5,653 nucleotides of DNA from an uncultured Eubacteriales bacterium (lineage in GTDB: Bacteria > Bacillota > Clostridia > Lachnospirales > Anaerotignaceae). Position numbers and translations under genes: made by a program. Numbering within the stretch: position 1 is the first letter of the stretch; every line of letters starts with the position of its first letter. The notes below the pieces were generated by a model that saw nothing but the letters and a program-made list of their open reading frames with translations, did no database searches and was not told the origin of the DNA. Of this stretch, positions 1 to 5,653 are shown in pieces. Location: positions 1 to 5,653 of the forward strand of contig CABPCX010000133.1 in assembly GCA_902406135.1 (NCBI GenBank), written 5' to 3'.

Positions 1-17
1 TTTTAGGAGGGGACATC

Positions 18-887
18 ATGGATAATACAAATACAAAGGGACATATTTTAGCGGTAATAACCGTCCTTATATGGGGAACTACATTTATTTCGACTAAGAC
101 TCTGCTTCATGACTTTACGCCTGTTGAAATACTGTTTTTCAGATTTATTATGGGGCTTATTCTGCTGACTGCCGCATATCCGAAAATGCTGCATACGGGC
201 AGCAGAAAACGTGAAGGAGTATGTGCTCTGGCGGGACTTACGGGAGTATGTCTTTACTATCTTATGGAAAACGTTGCCCTTACATATACAACGGCATCAA
301 ATGTAGGCGTAATAGTGGCTACAGCTCCGTTTTTTACGGCTCTTCTTTCGGGAGACATAAAAAACGGCAGTGCCTGGTTCTTTGTAGGTTTTGCTTTATC
401 CATGGCAGGAATCAGCTTAATAAGCTTTACCTCCGCAGGACCCGACTTCAATCCTCTCGGAGACCTGCTGGCACTTTCTGCGGCATTTATGTGGGCCTGC
501 TACTCGGTACTTCTTAAAAAAATAAGTCAGTACGGCTATAACACCATACAAACCACCAGAAGGATATTTTTATACGGCATTATATTTATGATACCGGCAG
601 TTATTGTATCGGATGTAAGTTTTGATATGTCACGTTTTGCAAATATGACTAATCTTTTCAACATACTGTTTCTTGGGGCAGGAGCATCAGCCCTCTGCTT
701 TGTAACATGGAACTGCTCGGTAAAAATTCTTGGAGCTCTTAAAACCAGTGTTTATATATATCTTGTGCCTGTGGTCACCGTCATATTTTCAGCCCTTATC
801 CTTAAGGAGAGTATGACGCCCGCATCAATTTTAGGCACTGCCCTCACCATCGGAGGACTTGTAGTATCACAGAAAAAGAAACATTAA
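18..887 (+). CDS. EamA/DMT-family inner-membrane transporter
   Basis: This is a complete 289-residue integral membrane protein of the drug/metabolite transporter (DMT) superfamily, EamA type, which usually exports or imports small metabolites. Two tandem EamA repeats are visible, roughly residues 8-137 and 147-285, each with about five hydrophobic helices, giving about ten membrane spans. Helix 1 carries the family-typical WGTTFISTK (residues 19-27), and the second repeat opens with a similar AAFMWACYSVLLKK stretch (155-168). The length matches the family norm of about 280-310. An AGGAGG ribosome-binding site at 5-10, seven bases before the ATG, fixes the start. The C-terminus is a short basic tail (SQKKKH). 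The gene stands alone in the window, converges on the SLH gene and ends just before a hairpin terminator. Its promoter is outside the window. The substrate cannot be read from the sequence; assignment to the family is secure, to a transported compound is not. Confidence 0.93.
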   Translation: MDNTNTKGHILAVITVLIWGTTFISTKTLLHDFTPVEILFFRFIMGLILLTAAYPKMLHTGSRKREGVCALAGLTGVCLYYLMENVALTYTTASNVGVIVATAPFFTALLSGDIKNGSAWFFVGFALSMAGISLISFTSAGPDFNPLGDLLALSAAFMWACYSVLLKKISQYGYNTIQTTRRIFLYGIIFMIPAVIVSDVSFDMSRFANMTNLFNILFLGAGASALCFVTWNCSVKILGALKTSVYIYLVPVVTVIFSALILKESMTPASILGTALTIGGLVVSQKKKH

Positions 888-888
888 T

Positions 889-918
889 AAAAGCCCATCG
901 GCCATTCCGATGGGTTTT
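889..918 (+). terminator. Rho-independent terminator of the EamA transporter gene
   Basis: A perfect 8-bp stem (CCCATCGG 894-901, CCGATGGG 907-914) with a 5-base loop is followed by TTTT. It begins seven bases past the stop codon. The AAAA (889-892) preceding the stem means the reverse strand also reads as stem plus T-run, so it may work in both directions and insulate the convergent genes. Confidence 0.88.
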
Positions 919-925
919 ACTATAT

Positions 926-960
926 AAAAAGAAAGCACAGCATTTTTTGCTGTGCTTTCT
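926..960 (-). terminator. Rho-independent terminator of the SLH surface-protein gene
   Basis: A perfect 13-bp inverted repeat (930-942 against 948-960, AGAAAGCACAGCA type) encloses a 5-base loop. Read on the minus strand the stem is followed by TTTTT then ATATA (930 down to 921), the usual layout of an intrinsic terminator, about 72 bases beyond the SLH gene stop. On the plus strand no T-run follows, so the orientation is minus. Confidence 0.88.
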
Positions 961-966
961 GTAATT

Positions 967-1014
967 AACTGCATTGTATGTCCGGGGGTGCTGAATAAGG
1001 AACATTATGCAGTT
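967..1014 (-). repeat. 8-bp inverted repeat in the 3' untranslated region of the SLH gene
   Basis: AACTGCAT (967-974) and ATGCAGTT (1007-1014) are exact reverse complements separated by 32 bases that include the only G/C-rich patch of the gap (tccgggggtg, 981-990). It lies between the SLH stop codon and its terminator, so in the transcript it could form a long-loop hairpin. No function is evident, and an 8-bp match could be chance. Confidence 0.4.
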
Positions 1015-1031
1015 TATTGTTTATGGTTTTA

Positions 1032-4000
1032 TCAGCTTAACAAAATGTTTTCGTTATAGCGCATTATCATTGACGCTGTTTCTGCCCTTGTGGCATAGGC
1101 TGTAGGATTGATATATGTTCCGTCTCCGCTGATTATGCCTTCACTTACTGCCCATTTAACGGCATCTACGGCATAGGCTGAAACCTTAGATGCGTCTGCA
1201 AAGCTGTCCAAAGCATTTGCATCGTATGTTACGTCTTTGCCTTTGTACTGTGCGTAACGGTAAAGCATAGATGCCAGCTGTTCACGGGTTATGTTGTCAT
1301 CGGGTCCGAATGTGTCTGCGTCGTATCCGCTTACGATTCCGTTTTCAGTTGCCCACGCAACGGCTTTTGCGTAATACTTATCACTTGTTACATCAGTGAA
1401 AGGCGCAACTCCTGCAGGCTGAGGTTCACCCTCAAGACGGTAGAGTATGCTTACAATCATACCTCTTGTGGTTGTTCCGTAGGGATTGAATTTTCCGTCG
1501 CCTACACCTGCCATAATTCCTCTTTCACTTACATATTCAACGGCTGTAAAGAACCAGTCTGTAGGATATACATCACTGAAGCTGTAGTCGCTCTGGTCAG
1601 GCGCCTTAAGAAATACGGCCTGTATTTCTACATTTTCGGAAGGCATTGTGAATTCATATTCACCGTCTCCGTTATTTGTCGCCTTAAGTTCGTTTCCGTC
1701 TGAATCAAGTATGTAAAGATATCCGAGTATATATCCTTCGTCAGGAGTTACCGTAACGGTTACTGTATCTCCCCTTGCGGCTTCGTCATCGGATATGTCT
1801 ATAGAACCGTTTGAAGGGTCTGTTACTACTATATCGTATGTCTTGCCAGCTTCAGTCTCTTCAAGTTCATAGCTTGAATTTGATGAAGAATCTTTCTTTT
1901 CCCATTCTGCTGTGAATGTCATATCTTCTTTAATTGTTACTTCTTCTTCGGCGTCATAAAGCTTTCCGTTATCTCCTCTCCAGCCTTCAAATGTATATCC
2001 CTTCTTTGAAGGTTTCTCGGGAAGTGTAAACTCATCGCCTATCTGAACAGTATGTGTTTCTTTTTCTTCATCATTGTATACTATAGTTACTGTTGCCATT
2101 TCAGCATCTTCATCGCCCTGTGTGTATACAATGCTGGGTTCAACGGCCTCGCCGCTTTCATTTGTGTTTCCTGATGCTGAAACGGTTCCTGCAAAGCTGT
2201 TATATCCCTCTTCAAGGGCTCCTACCCATATCATTTCTCCGTCAACATCTTTGAATGTGTTGTTTTCTACCGTTACGGTACCTGTAAATTTGCTGTCAGC
2301 ATTTTCGTATGTTCCGTTGAGCTTCCAAGTTGAAGCAACTATACCATTGTGTGCATTCTCTATTTCGTTTCCTGAAACCTCAATCTGAGCATTTTCATTC
2401 ATAACAGAAATATTAACCGCATCTATAAGGTTATCAGCTGATTCTTCTCCAAGGATTATCTTATTGTTTTTAACGGATACTTCCTTTACGCCCCAAAGCT
2501 GAAGAGGATATACATAGGCTGTATCATTTATTGCCGGGGGATTTCCCGTAACATAGTTGTCCTCAACCGTTACCGATGCCTCGGGACTTACGCTTGAGAT
2601 TTTTACAAAATAGTTATAAGTATTGTTTCCGTATCCCTCGATAGTATCTTCCGCGTTATCTCCGAAAGTCATAATACAGTTTTTAACTGTGAGTGAGCCT
2701 GCGGTACTGTATGAGCAGTCGCCGACCTTAAGGCCGTCACCTTCAAACTTAAATCCATCGACAACTATTTTCTGGTCCGCATTAAAATCATCGGCTGTTG
2801 TTCCTCCGTTGGCTGTACTTACAGTGCCTGTAAGTATTGTCTCCTGGGAGTCGTCAGTCCTGGTTTCACCGTCAGGCTTCACGCCGGCCTGAGCACCTTC
2901 AAGAGTTATGCTCTTGTCGCCAAATACTATATTTTCATCGTATGTTCCGGGAGCACATTTTACTGTATCTCCGTCATCGGCAGCTTCAACGGCTCCGTTT
3001 ATTGTAGTAAAGTAAGCTCCGTTTACCGATGCTGCATACTTAAATGTTTCGGGAACATCTACACCCTCAGATACGCTTACTTCTCTAATATCGCCGGCAA
3101 TTTCTCCGTCATATGCCGCATCGAAATGTATTGAATTAACACCCTCATAATCCTCAGCATTTCTCTCATCAGCGTAGATATAGTCAATGTCATTTCCTTC
3201 ACCGTATACGACAGATACGGGATTCTTATAGGCTTCGCCTTCTGCAAACATCATTGCTACTGAACCCCAGCTGCAGTTTTCGCTAAGCGCTTCTGTATTT
3301 TCAATAGTCACATTGACTGTATTGGCAAGGGAAATTCCTGCTTTGCCGGCCTTTTCCACTGTAAGGCCGTCGATAACTGCATTTTCGGTTCCGTGAAGGT
3401 TAATGCCGTGGCCATTAACGGATGAAACGTTTACGTTTCTGATAACCGTATTTTTCACAAGTCTCATCTCACCCTCTATTGTTTCAAGGGCTGTGGCCTT
3501 AATGGCTGCAACATTTCCGCTTGTACTTGTAGATGTTACTGTTAAATCTTCAATGGTAACATTATCGGCATCGATTATAATTCCGCCTTGTCCGGAATTT
3601 GAGTACTCACCGCAGTCAATTATGGTTTTTCCCTGTCCTGCGCCCTTAAGAGTTACATTTTTACGGCGGATTGTAAGTTTTTCATTTCCTGTTACCTCAT
3701 ATTTGCCTTCAGCAATATTAACTGTAACTTCATTATCGTTTTCTTTATCGGCATTGAGGGCCGCAACAGCCTCTTCCAGTTCAGTAATGTTGCTTACACT
3801 TACTTCTACGGCTTCTATCTGTTCTCCAATGCTTAATGTTTCTGAACCGCCATTTTCACCTTCTGAGCTCTCTCCGTTTAAGCCGTTTGAGCCGCCATCC
3901 TGAGGTTTATCTCCTTCAGGTTCTTCTCCCTCAGGTTCATCTTCCTCTGATTCATCATCCGCCATTTCTTCCTGGCCTGCCTCTGCCGTATCACCGGCCA

Positions 4001-4070
4001 TTGCAGTCACGGGAAGCGATGATGCTGTCATACAAACCGCAAGCAAAAGCGGCATAATATTCTTTTTCAT
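1032..4070 (-). CDS. Secreted SLH-anchored surface protein with parallel beta-helix and InlB-type repeat
   Basis: This is a 1012-residue exported protein. Residues 1-25 form a signal peptide (MKKN, hydrophobic core, VTAMA, cleavage likely before G26). An acidic Glu/Asp/Gly/Pro linker follows (about 27-78). Two right-handed parallel beta-helix regions, pectin-lyase-like, come next: about 113-262 (NVTLKGAGQGKTIID, then repeated N-V-T-I-E-D/N strands) and about 343-640 (DGDTVKCAPGTYDENIVFG, SITLEGAQ, then repeated SVTVEDNYV, EVSVKNNKI, TVTVENNTF turns). An InlB/Listeria-Bacteroides repeat spans about 658-724 (GYTFEGW, then TFTAEW), and a second small beta domain about 741-823 (NGSIDI, VTVTPDEGY, FTMPSENVEIQAVF). 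Three SLH domains end the chain (829-883, 890-943, 955-1010) with TTRG, ITRE and ATRAE motifs, expected to bind secondary cell-wall polymer. The start is fixed by AAAGGAGG seven bases upstream of ATG. It is monocistronic, with its own promoter, leader hairpin and terminator. It may be an adhesin or glycan-binding protein. I see no recognisable catalytic set, so enzyme activity is unproven. Confidence 0.93.
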   Translation of the reverse strand: MKKNIMPLLLAVCMTASSLPVTAMAGDTAEAGQEEMADDESEEDEPEGEEPEGDKPQDGGSNGLNGESSEGENGGSETLSIGEQIEAVEVSVSNITELEEAVAALNADKENDNEVTVNIAEGKYEVTGNEKLTIRRKNVTLKGAGQGKTIIDCGEYSNSGQGGIIIDADNVTIEDLTVTSTSTSGNVAAIKATALETIEGEMRLVKNTVIRNVNVSSVNGHGINLHGTENAVIDGLTVEKAGKAGISLANTVNVTIENTEALSENCSWGSVAMMFAEGEAYKNPVSVVYGEGNDIDYIYADERNAEDYEGVNSIHFDAAYDGEIAGDIREVSVSEGVDVPETFKYAASVNGAYFTTINGAVEAADDGDTVKCAPGTYDENIVFGDKSITLEGAQAGVKPDGETRTDDSQETILTGTVSTANGGTTADDFNADQKIVVDGFKFEGDGLKVGDCSYSTAGSLTVKNCIMTFGDNAEDTIEGYGNNTYNYFVKISSVSPEASVTVEDNYVTGNPPAINDTAYVYPLQLWGVKEVSVKNNKIILGEESADNLIDAVNISVMNENAQIEVSGNEIENAHNGIVASTWKLNGTYENADSKFTGTVTVENNTFKDVDGEMIWVGALEEGYNSFAGTVSASGNTNESGEAVEPSIVYTQGDEDAEMATVTIVYNDEEKETHTVQIGDEFTLPEKPSKKGYTFEGWRGDNGKLYDAEEEVTIKEDMTFTAEWEKKDSSSNSSYELEETEAGKTYDIVVTDPSNGSIDISDDEAARGDTVTVTVTPDEGYILGYLYILDSDGNELKATNNGDGEYEFTMPSENVEIQAVFLKAPDQSDYSFSDVYPTDWFFTAVEYVSERGIMAGVGDGKFNPYGTTTRGMIVSILYRLEGEPQPAGVAPFTDVTSDKYYAKAVAWATENGIVSGYDADTFGPDDNITREQLASMLYRYAQYKGKDVTYDANALDSFADASKVSAYAVDAVKWAVSEGIISGDGTYINPTAYATRAETASMIMRYNENILLS

Positions 4071-4156
4071 TCTAATTCCTCCTTTTGTCAGTCATACTTT
4101 TACACATTTTTATCTGTCATTATCATTTGTAAAGCCAGGTATATTCTGCTAAAAGC

Positions 4157-4192
4157 AAAAAAGTATACAGAAATGCATCAGCATCTCTGTAT
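4157..4192 (-). terminator. Terminator-like hairpin in the SLH gene leader (possible attenuator)
   Basis: On the minus strand a 12-bp stem (4192-4181 with 4176-4165; one G-U pair, the rest Watson-Crick) closes a 4-base TGAT loop. Two bases later comes a run of six T (4162-4157), then GCTTTT. It lies about 17 bases after the predicted transcription start and about 72 bases before the ribosome-binding site, so transcripts must read through it to reach the SLH coding region. It may be an attenuator, the 3' end of a short leader RNA, or a 5' stabilising hairpin. No known riboswitch aptamer was recognised in the short segment upstream. Confidence 0.65.
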
Positions 4193-4215
4193 CACACCGA
4201 CCAAGTACGCATATA

Positions 4216-4245
4216 ATTATATCAACATTTTTTGAGCAATCTCAA
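4216..4245 (-). promoter_or_regulatory. Probable sigma-70/sigma-A promoter of the SLH surface-protein gene
   Basis: The minus strand reads TTGAGA (4245-4240, five of six matches to TTGACA), an 18-base spacer, and a perfect TATAAT (4221-4216) preceded by TG-A, giving an extended -10 element (TGATATAAT). The predicted start is near 4209, leaving a leader of about 139 bases before the ATG at 4070. In such A+T-rich DNA a chance TATAAT is easy, but the paired -35 and the extended -10 make this the best promoter candidate in the gap. Confidence 0.7.
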
Positions 4246-4520
4246 CCGGCCTGAGAAATAAAGGAAATGCCTCAAAGGCACAAAAAAATCGTTTAAATTT
4301 GTTAACTGTCTTTCAGCAGATGCTCAATTTTTTGGTATGTTTTTTGTACATTTTTTAATATAGAAAATATATGCTTTTATATTTTTCACATCATTTTCAC
4401 CGACAGGAGGGGTCTTTTTTACATTAAAACTGTCTTAATTGAATAATTTACCACATTTTTTATTGTTAACTTTGTAATTAATTCCATTTATTTGCTTTAA
4501 ATTTCCTGTTTAAAGGTAAT

Positions 4521-4541
4521 ATATTACATAAAATGTAATAT
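4521..4541. repeat. Perfect 9-bp inverted repeat with 3-base spacer
   Basis: ATATTACAT (4521-4529) and ATGTAATAT (4533-4541) are exact reverse complements around AAA. The symmetry could be a small hairpin or a protein-binding operator. It sits about 275-300 bases upstream of the proposed SLH promoter, so a direct role on that promoter is uncertain. All but two base pairs are A-T, which raises the chance of coincidence. Confidence 0.45.
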
Positions 4542-4629
4542 CCATTTATTTCTTGTAGGACAGAAATATACTTTTATTTACAAGATGCTTTTATTTTGGT
4601 AAACCGCCATTTCCAAATCTGTTTTATTT

Positions 4630-4665
4630 ATCCATAACAGCCTTTTACAGCCATTACTTATGGAT
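4630..4665. repeat. 8-bp inverted repeat enclosing a short direct repeat
   Basis: ATCCATAA (4630-4637) and TTATGGAT (4658-4665) are exact reverse complements. The 20-base interior contains two copies of CAGCC (4638-4642 and 4648-4652). This may be a binding site or a weak hairpin; no T-tract follows on either strand, so it does not look like a terminator. Function unknown. Confidence 0.4.
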
Positions 4666-4767
4666 TACATTTCTGTTACAAACAAAAGTCATTTTTTACA
4701 TCTAACAAAGGATTAACTGTTTTTTAATTGGTATCACAATATAAATTCATATTCACTGTTCTCAAAT

Positions 4768-4794
4768 AAAAAAGCAGCCCTAAGGCTGCTTTTT
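4768..4794 (-). terminator. Rho-independent terminator downstream of the phosphoesterase/nucleotidase remnants
   Basis: AGCAGCC (4773-4779) pairs with GGCTGCT (4784-4790) around a 4-base loop. Read on the minus strand it starts about eight bases after the stop of the nucleotidase remnant and is followed by a T-run (complement of AAAAAA, 4773-4768). The plus strand also shows TTTT after the stem, so it could act in both directions, though no plus-strand gene precedes it. Confidence 0.85.
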
Positions 4795-4798
4795 CTTA

Positions 4799-5080
4799 TT
4801 ATTCAACTATTGTTACTCGTCCGTCTTTTTTAACTCCTGTAGAGGCTCCGATGAGGCCGTTACAGTCTTCCATAATATAATTTACTATTTCTGTACGGTA
4901 TAATAAGCCAAGGTCATGTCCGTTTTCACTGCATAATGTTTTAAGGTCATATCCTATGAAGTCTTCAGGAAGTCCCTGTCCTACAGCTGTACCCTGCCAG
5001 CCGCCTCGGCCGATTACAGAGTATGTACATACGGCCATCTTATATGTCTTGTCCAGAACATTTTCGATATTTCCTTCATT
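4799..5080 (-). pseudogene. C-terminal remnant of a 5'-nucleotidase-family protein
   Basis: The open frame runs for 93 residues from an in-frame TAA (5081-5083) to the stop at 4799. It resembles the end of the 5'-nucleotidase C-terminal domain: VLDKTYKMAVCTYSVIGRGG corresponds to the family's Lys-Thr-Tyr-x-Val-Ala-x-Asn-Asp-Tyr and Gly-Gly-x-Gly region, and the tail has the typical helix (LLYRTEIVNYIMED) and closing GVKKDGRVTIVE. The metallophosphoesterase core and most of the substrate-binding domain expected of a protein of 500 or more residues are missing. The first ATG (5036-5038) lies inside the conserved strand and has no ribosome-binding site. The fragment begins six bases after the stop codon of the upstream phosphoesterase, which suggests a deletion removed the front of this gene. 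Family assignment rests on a short motif match and is moderate; its status as a remnant is more certain. Confidence 0.68.
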
Positions 5081-5089
5081 TTATTGGAT

Positions 5090-5653
5090 TTAAGCCTTAT
5101 CTGCTTTTTCAAAATTGAATACGGTAATTTCCGGAGGCACCATAAACCTTATGGGATACCTGGATGTTCCTATGCCGGCATTAACATATAATGTAGTTTT
5201 ATCATTAAGTTCATAACTGCCTTTAATATATTTTTCTGCCAACGATGTCGTTATAGACGGCATAAAAGGCACGTTTACCTGTCCTCCATGGCTGTGGCCC
5301 GATATGATAAGGTCAAATCCTGCGTCCGCATACAAGTCCGCCACATCAGGCTCGTGGGACATAAGAATGGAATATTTATATTCCCCCTGCGAAAAGTCAT
5401 ACGTAATAGGTTCTATATCCGGATTTCCAAGCCCGCTAAAAACAGTTCTTCACCGCTGTCAAGTGTTATGACTTCCGATTCATTGCACAATATCTTAAAT
5501 CCGCTCTGCTGCATAATATCTTCATATACCCTTGAAGCGCCTCCGCCATAGTCCCTGTTGCCCCATACAGCATATTTTCCGTAACGGGCCTCTATGGATG
5601 AGAGCAGATTAATAAGTTCTTCGTCACTGTTATATTCCGCATAGTTTTCATAC
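5090..5653 (-). pseudogene. YkuE/YaeI-like calcineurin-type metallophosphoesterase, frameshifted and partial
   Basis: This is the C-terminal part of a metallophosphoesterase; the N-terminus with the DxH metal motif lies beyond the right edge. From 5652 the frame reads YENYAEYNSDEELINLL, then YAVWGNRDYGGGA (GN-x-D metal motif, 5551-5562), then ESEVITLDSGEELFLAGL, after which it hits a TAG at 5413-5415. Family sequence resumes in another frame as NPDIEPITYDF, SILMSHEPDVADLYADAGFDLIISGHSHGGQV (GHSHGGQ at 5279-5299) and ends EITVFNFEKADKA at 5090. Restoring one G (C on the plus strand) near 5427-5428 gives an unbroken AGLGNPD. The ATG at 5360-5362 falls inside the conserved LMSHEPD strand and is not a true start. 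Members are usually membrane-tethered or secreted phosphoesterases. The invariant His of GNHD is Arg here. The frameshift may be genuine or a sequencing error. Confidence 0.82.

Larger units (their letters stand above)
4246..4767. other. Gene-free A+T-rich intergenic stretch
   Basis: No convincing coding region is present on either strand. The DNA is dominated by A and T runs; for example 4441-4500 has 11 G or C bases in 60. Recognisable elements are a short TGCCT-CAA-AGGCA hairpin (4268-4280), a pair of TCCATTTATTT direct repeats (4483-4493 and 4541-4551), and two inverted repeats listed separately. An AGGAGGGG at 4405-4412 on the plus strand resembles a ribosome-binding site, but no start codon or reading frame follows it. 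Confidence 0.75.

Noticed and set aside
221..517. Alternative frames inside the transporter gene on both strands
   Set aside because: They overlap a clear EamA protein and lack family similarity or their own ribosome-binding sites.
2074..2892. Open frames on the plus strand inside the SLH gene (also 3403-3903 and 3836-4057)
   Set aside because: They are antisense shadows of the long minus-strand coding region, with low-complexity Ser/Pro/Leu translations and no recognisable domains.
4032..4034. Possible lipoprotein cysteine at residue 13 of the SLH protein (LAVC)
   Set aside because: Val precedes the Cys where lipoboxes need Ala, Gly or Ser, and a good signal-peptidase I site (AMA-G) lies downstream; SLH domains already provide anchoring.
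4076..4116. Small leader reading frame (about 11 codons, MCKSMTDKRRN) ending one base before the SLH ATG on the minus strand
   Set aside because: It has no ribosome-binding site and its codons run through the SLH gene's own AAAGGAGG, so the frame is most likely fortuitous.
4268..4280. TGCCT-CAA-AGGCA hairpin as a terminator upstream of the SLH promoter
   Set aside because: The stem is only five base pairs and the following minus-strand sequence (TTTCCTTTATTT) is an interrupted T-run, so it is too weak to call.
4225..4461. Three exact ACATTTTTT copies (4225-4233, 4348-4356, 4453-4461), suspected regulatory repeats
   Set aside because: In such A+T-rich DNA this 9-mer is expected to recur by chance, and the spacing (123 and 105 bases) is irregular.
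5413..5431. Programmed -1 ribosomal frameshift in the phosphoesterase
   Set aside because: No X-XXY-YYZ slippery heptamer is present at the shift point (CTTGGAAATC) and no clear downstream stimulatory structure was seen; mutation or sequencing error is simpler.
5288..5551. 87-codon plus-strand frame across the phosphoesterase
   Set aside because: It is the reverse of conserved phosphoesterase sequence (including the GHSHGGQ motif) and has no matching features of its own.

Overview
The window most likely comes from a low- to mid-GC Gram-positive anaerobe of the class Clostridia, possibly a Lachnospiraceae-like gut bacterium. The clues are strong AGGAGG ribosome-binding sites, a large secreted protein with three S-layer homology (SLH) domains plus a Listeria/Bacteroides-type InlB repeat, very A+T-rich intergenic DNA, and compact hairpin-plus-T-tract terminators. 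The genus cannot be fixed from sequence reading alone.

Layout. Bases 1-887 (+) hold a complete EamA/DMT-family membrane transporter with its ribosome-binding site; its promoter lies left of the window. Bases 888-1031 are a convergent intergenic gap with a terminator for the transporter (889-918), a terminator for the oppositely oriented neighbour (926-960), and a long-loop inverted repeat. Bases 1032-4070 (-) encode a 1012-residue surface protein: signal peptide, acidic linker, two parallel beta-helix regions, an InlB-type repeat, a second small beta-rich repeat domain and three C-terminal SLH domains. Bases 4071-4798 contain no gene. The part nearest the SLH gene is its leader: a strong extended -10 promoter (4216-4245), then a terminator-like hairpin with a T-tract (4157-4192), then the ribosome-binding site. 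The rest is very A+T-rich with a few inverted and direct repeats, ending in a terminator (4768-4794). Bases 4799-5653 (-) hold two damaged genes: the C-terminal remnant of a 5'-nucleotidase (4799-5080), and directly upstream of it the C-terminal two-thirds or so of a YkuE/YaeI-like metallophosphoesterase, which carries a one-base frameshift and runs off the right edge.

How it fits together. No operon joins the intact genes: the transporter and the SLH protein converge, and terminators separate every unit. The SLH protein is probably held on cell-wall polysaccharide and displays a beta-helix ectodomain. The promoter-hairpin-gene arrangement suggests its transcription may be attenuated or may also yield a short leader RNA. 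The right end looks like a decaying phosphoesterase locus. No mobile element, CRISPR array, tRNA or rRNA is visible, and no clearly new multi-gene system. The items most worth following are the SLH leader hairpin and the eroded phosphoesterase/nucleotidase pair.
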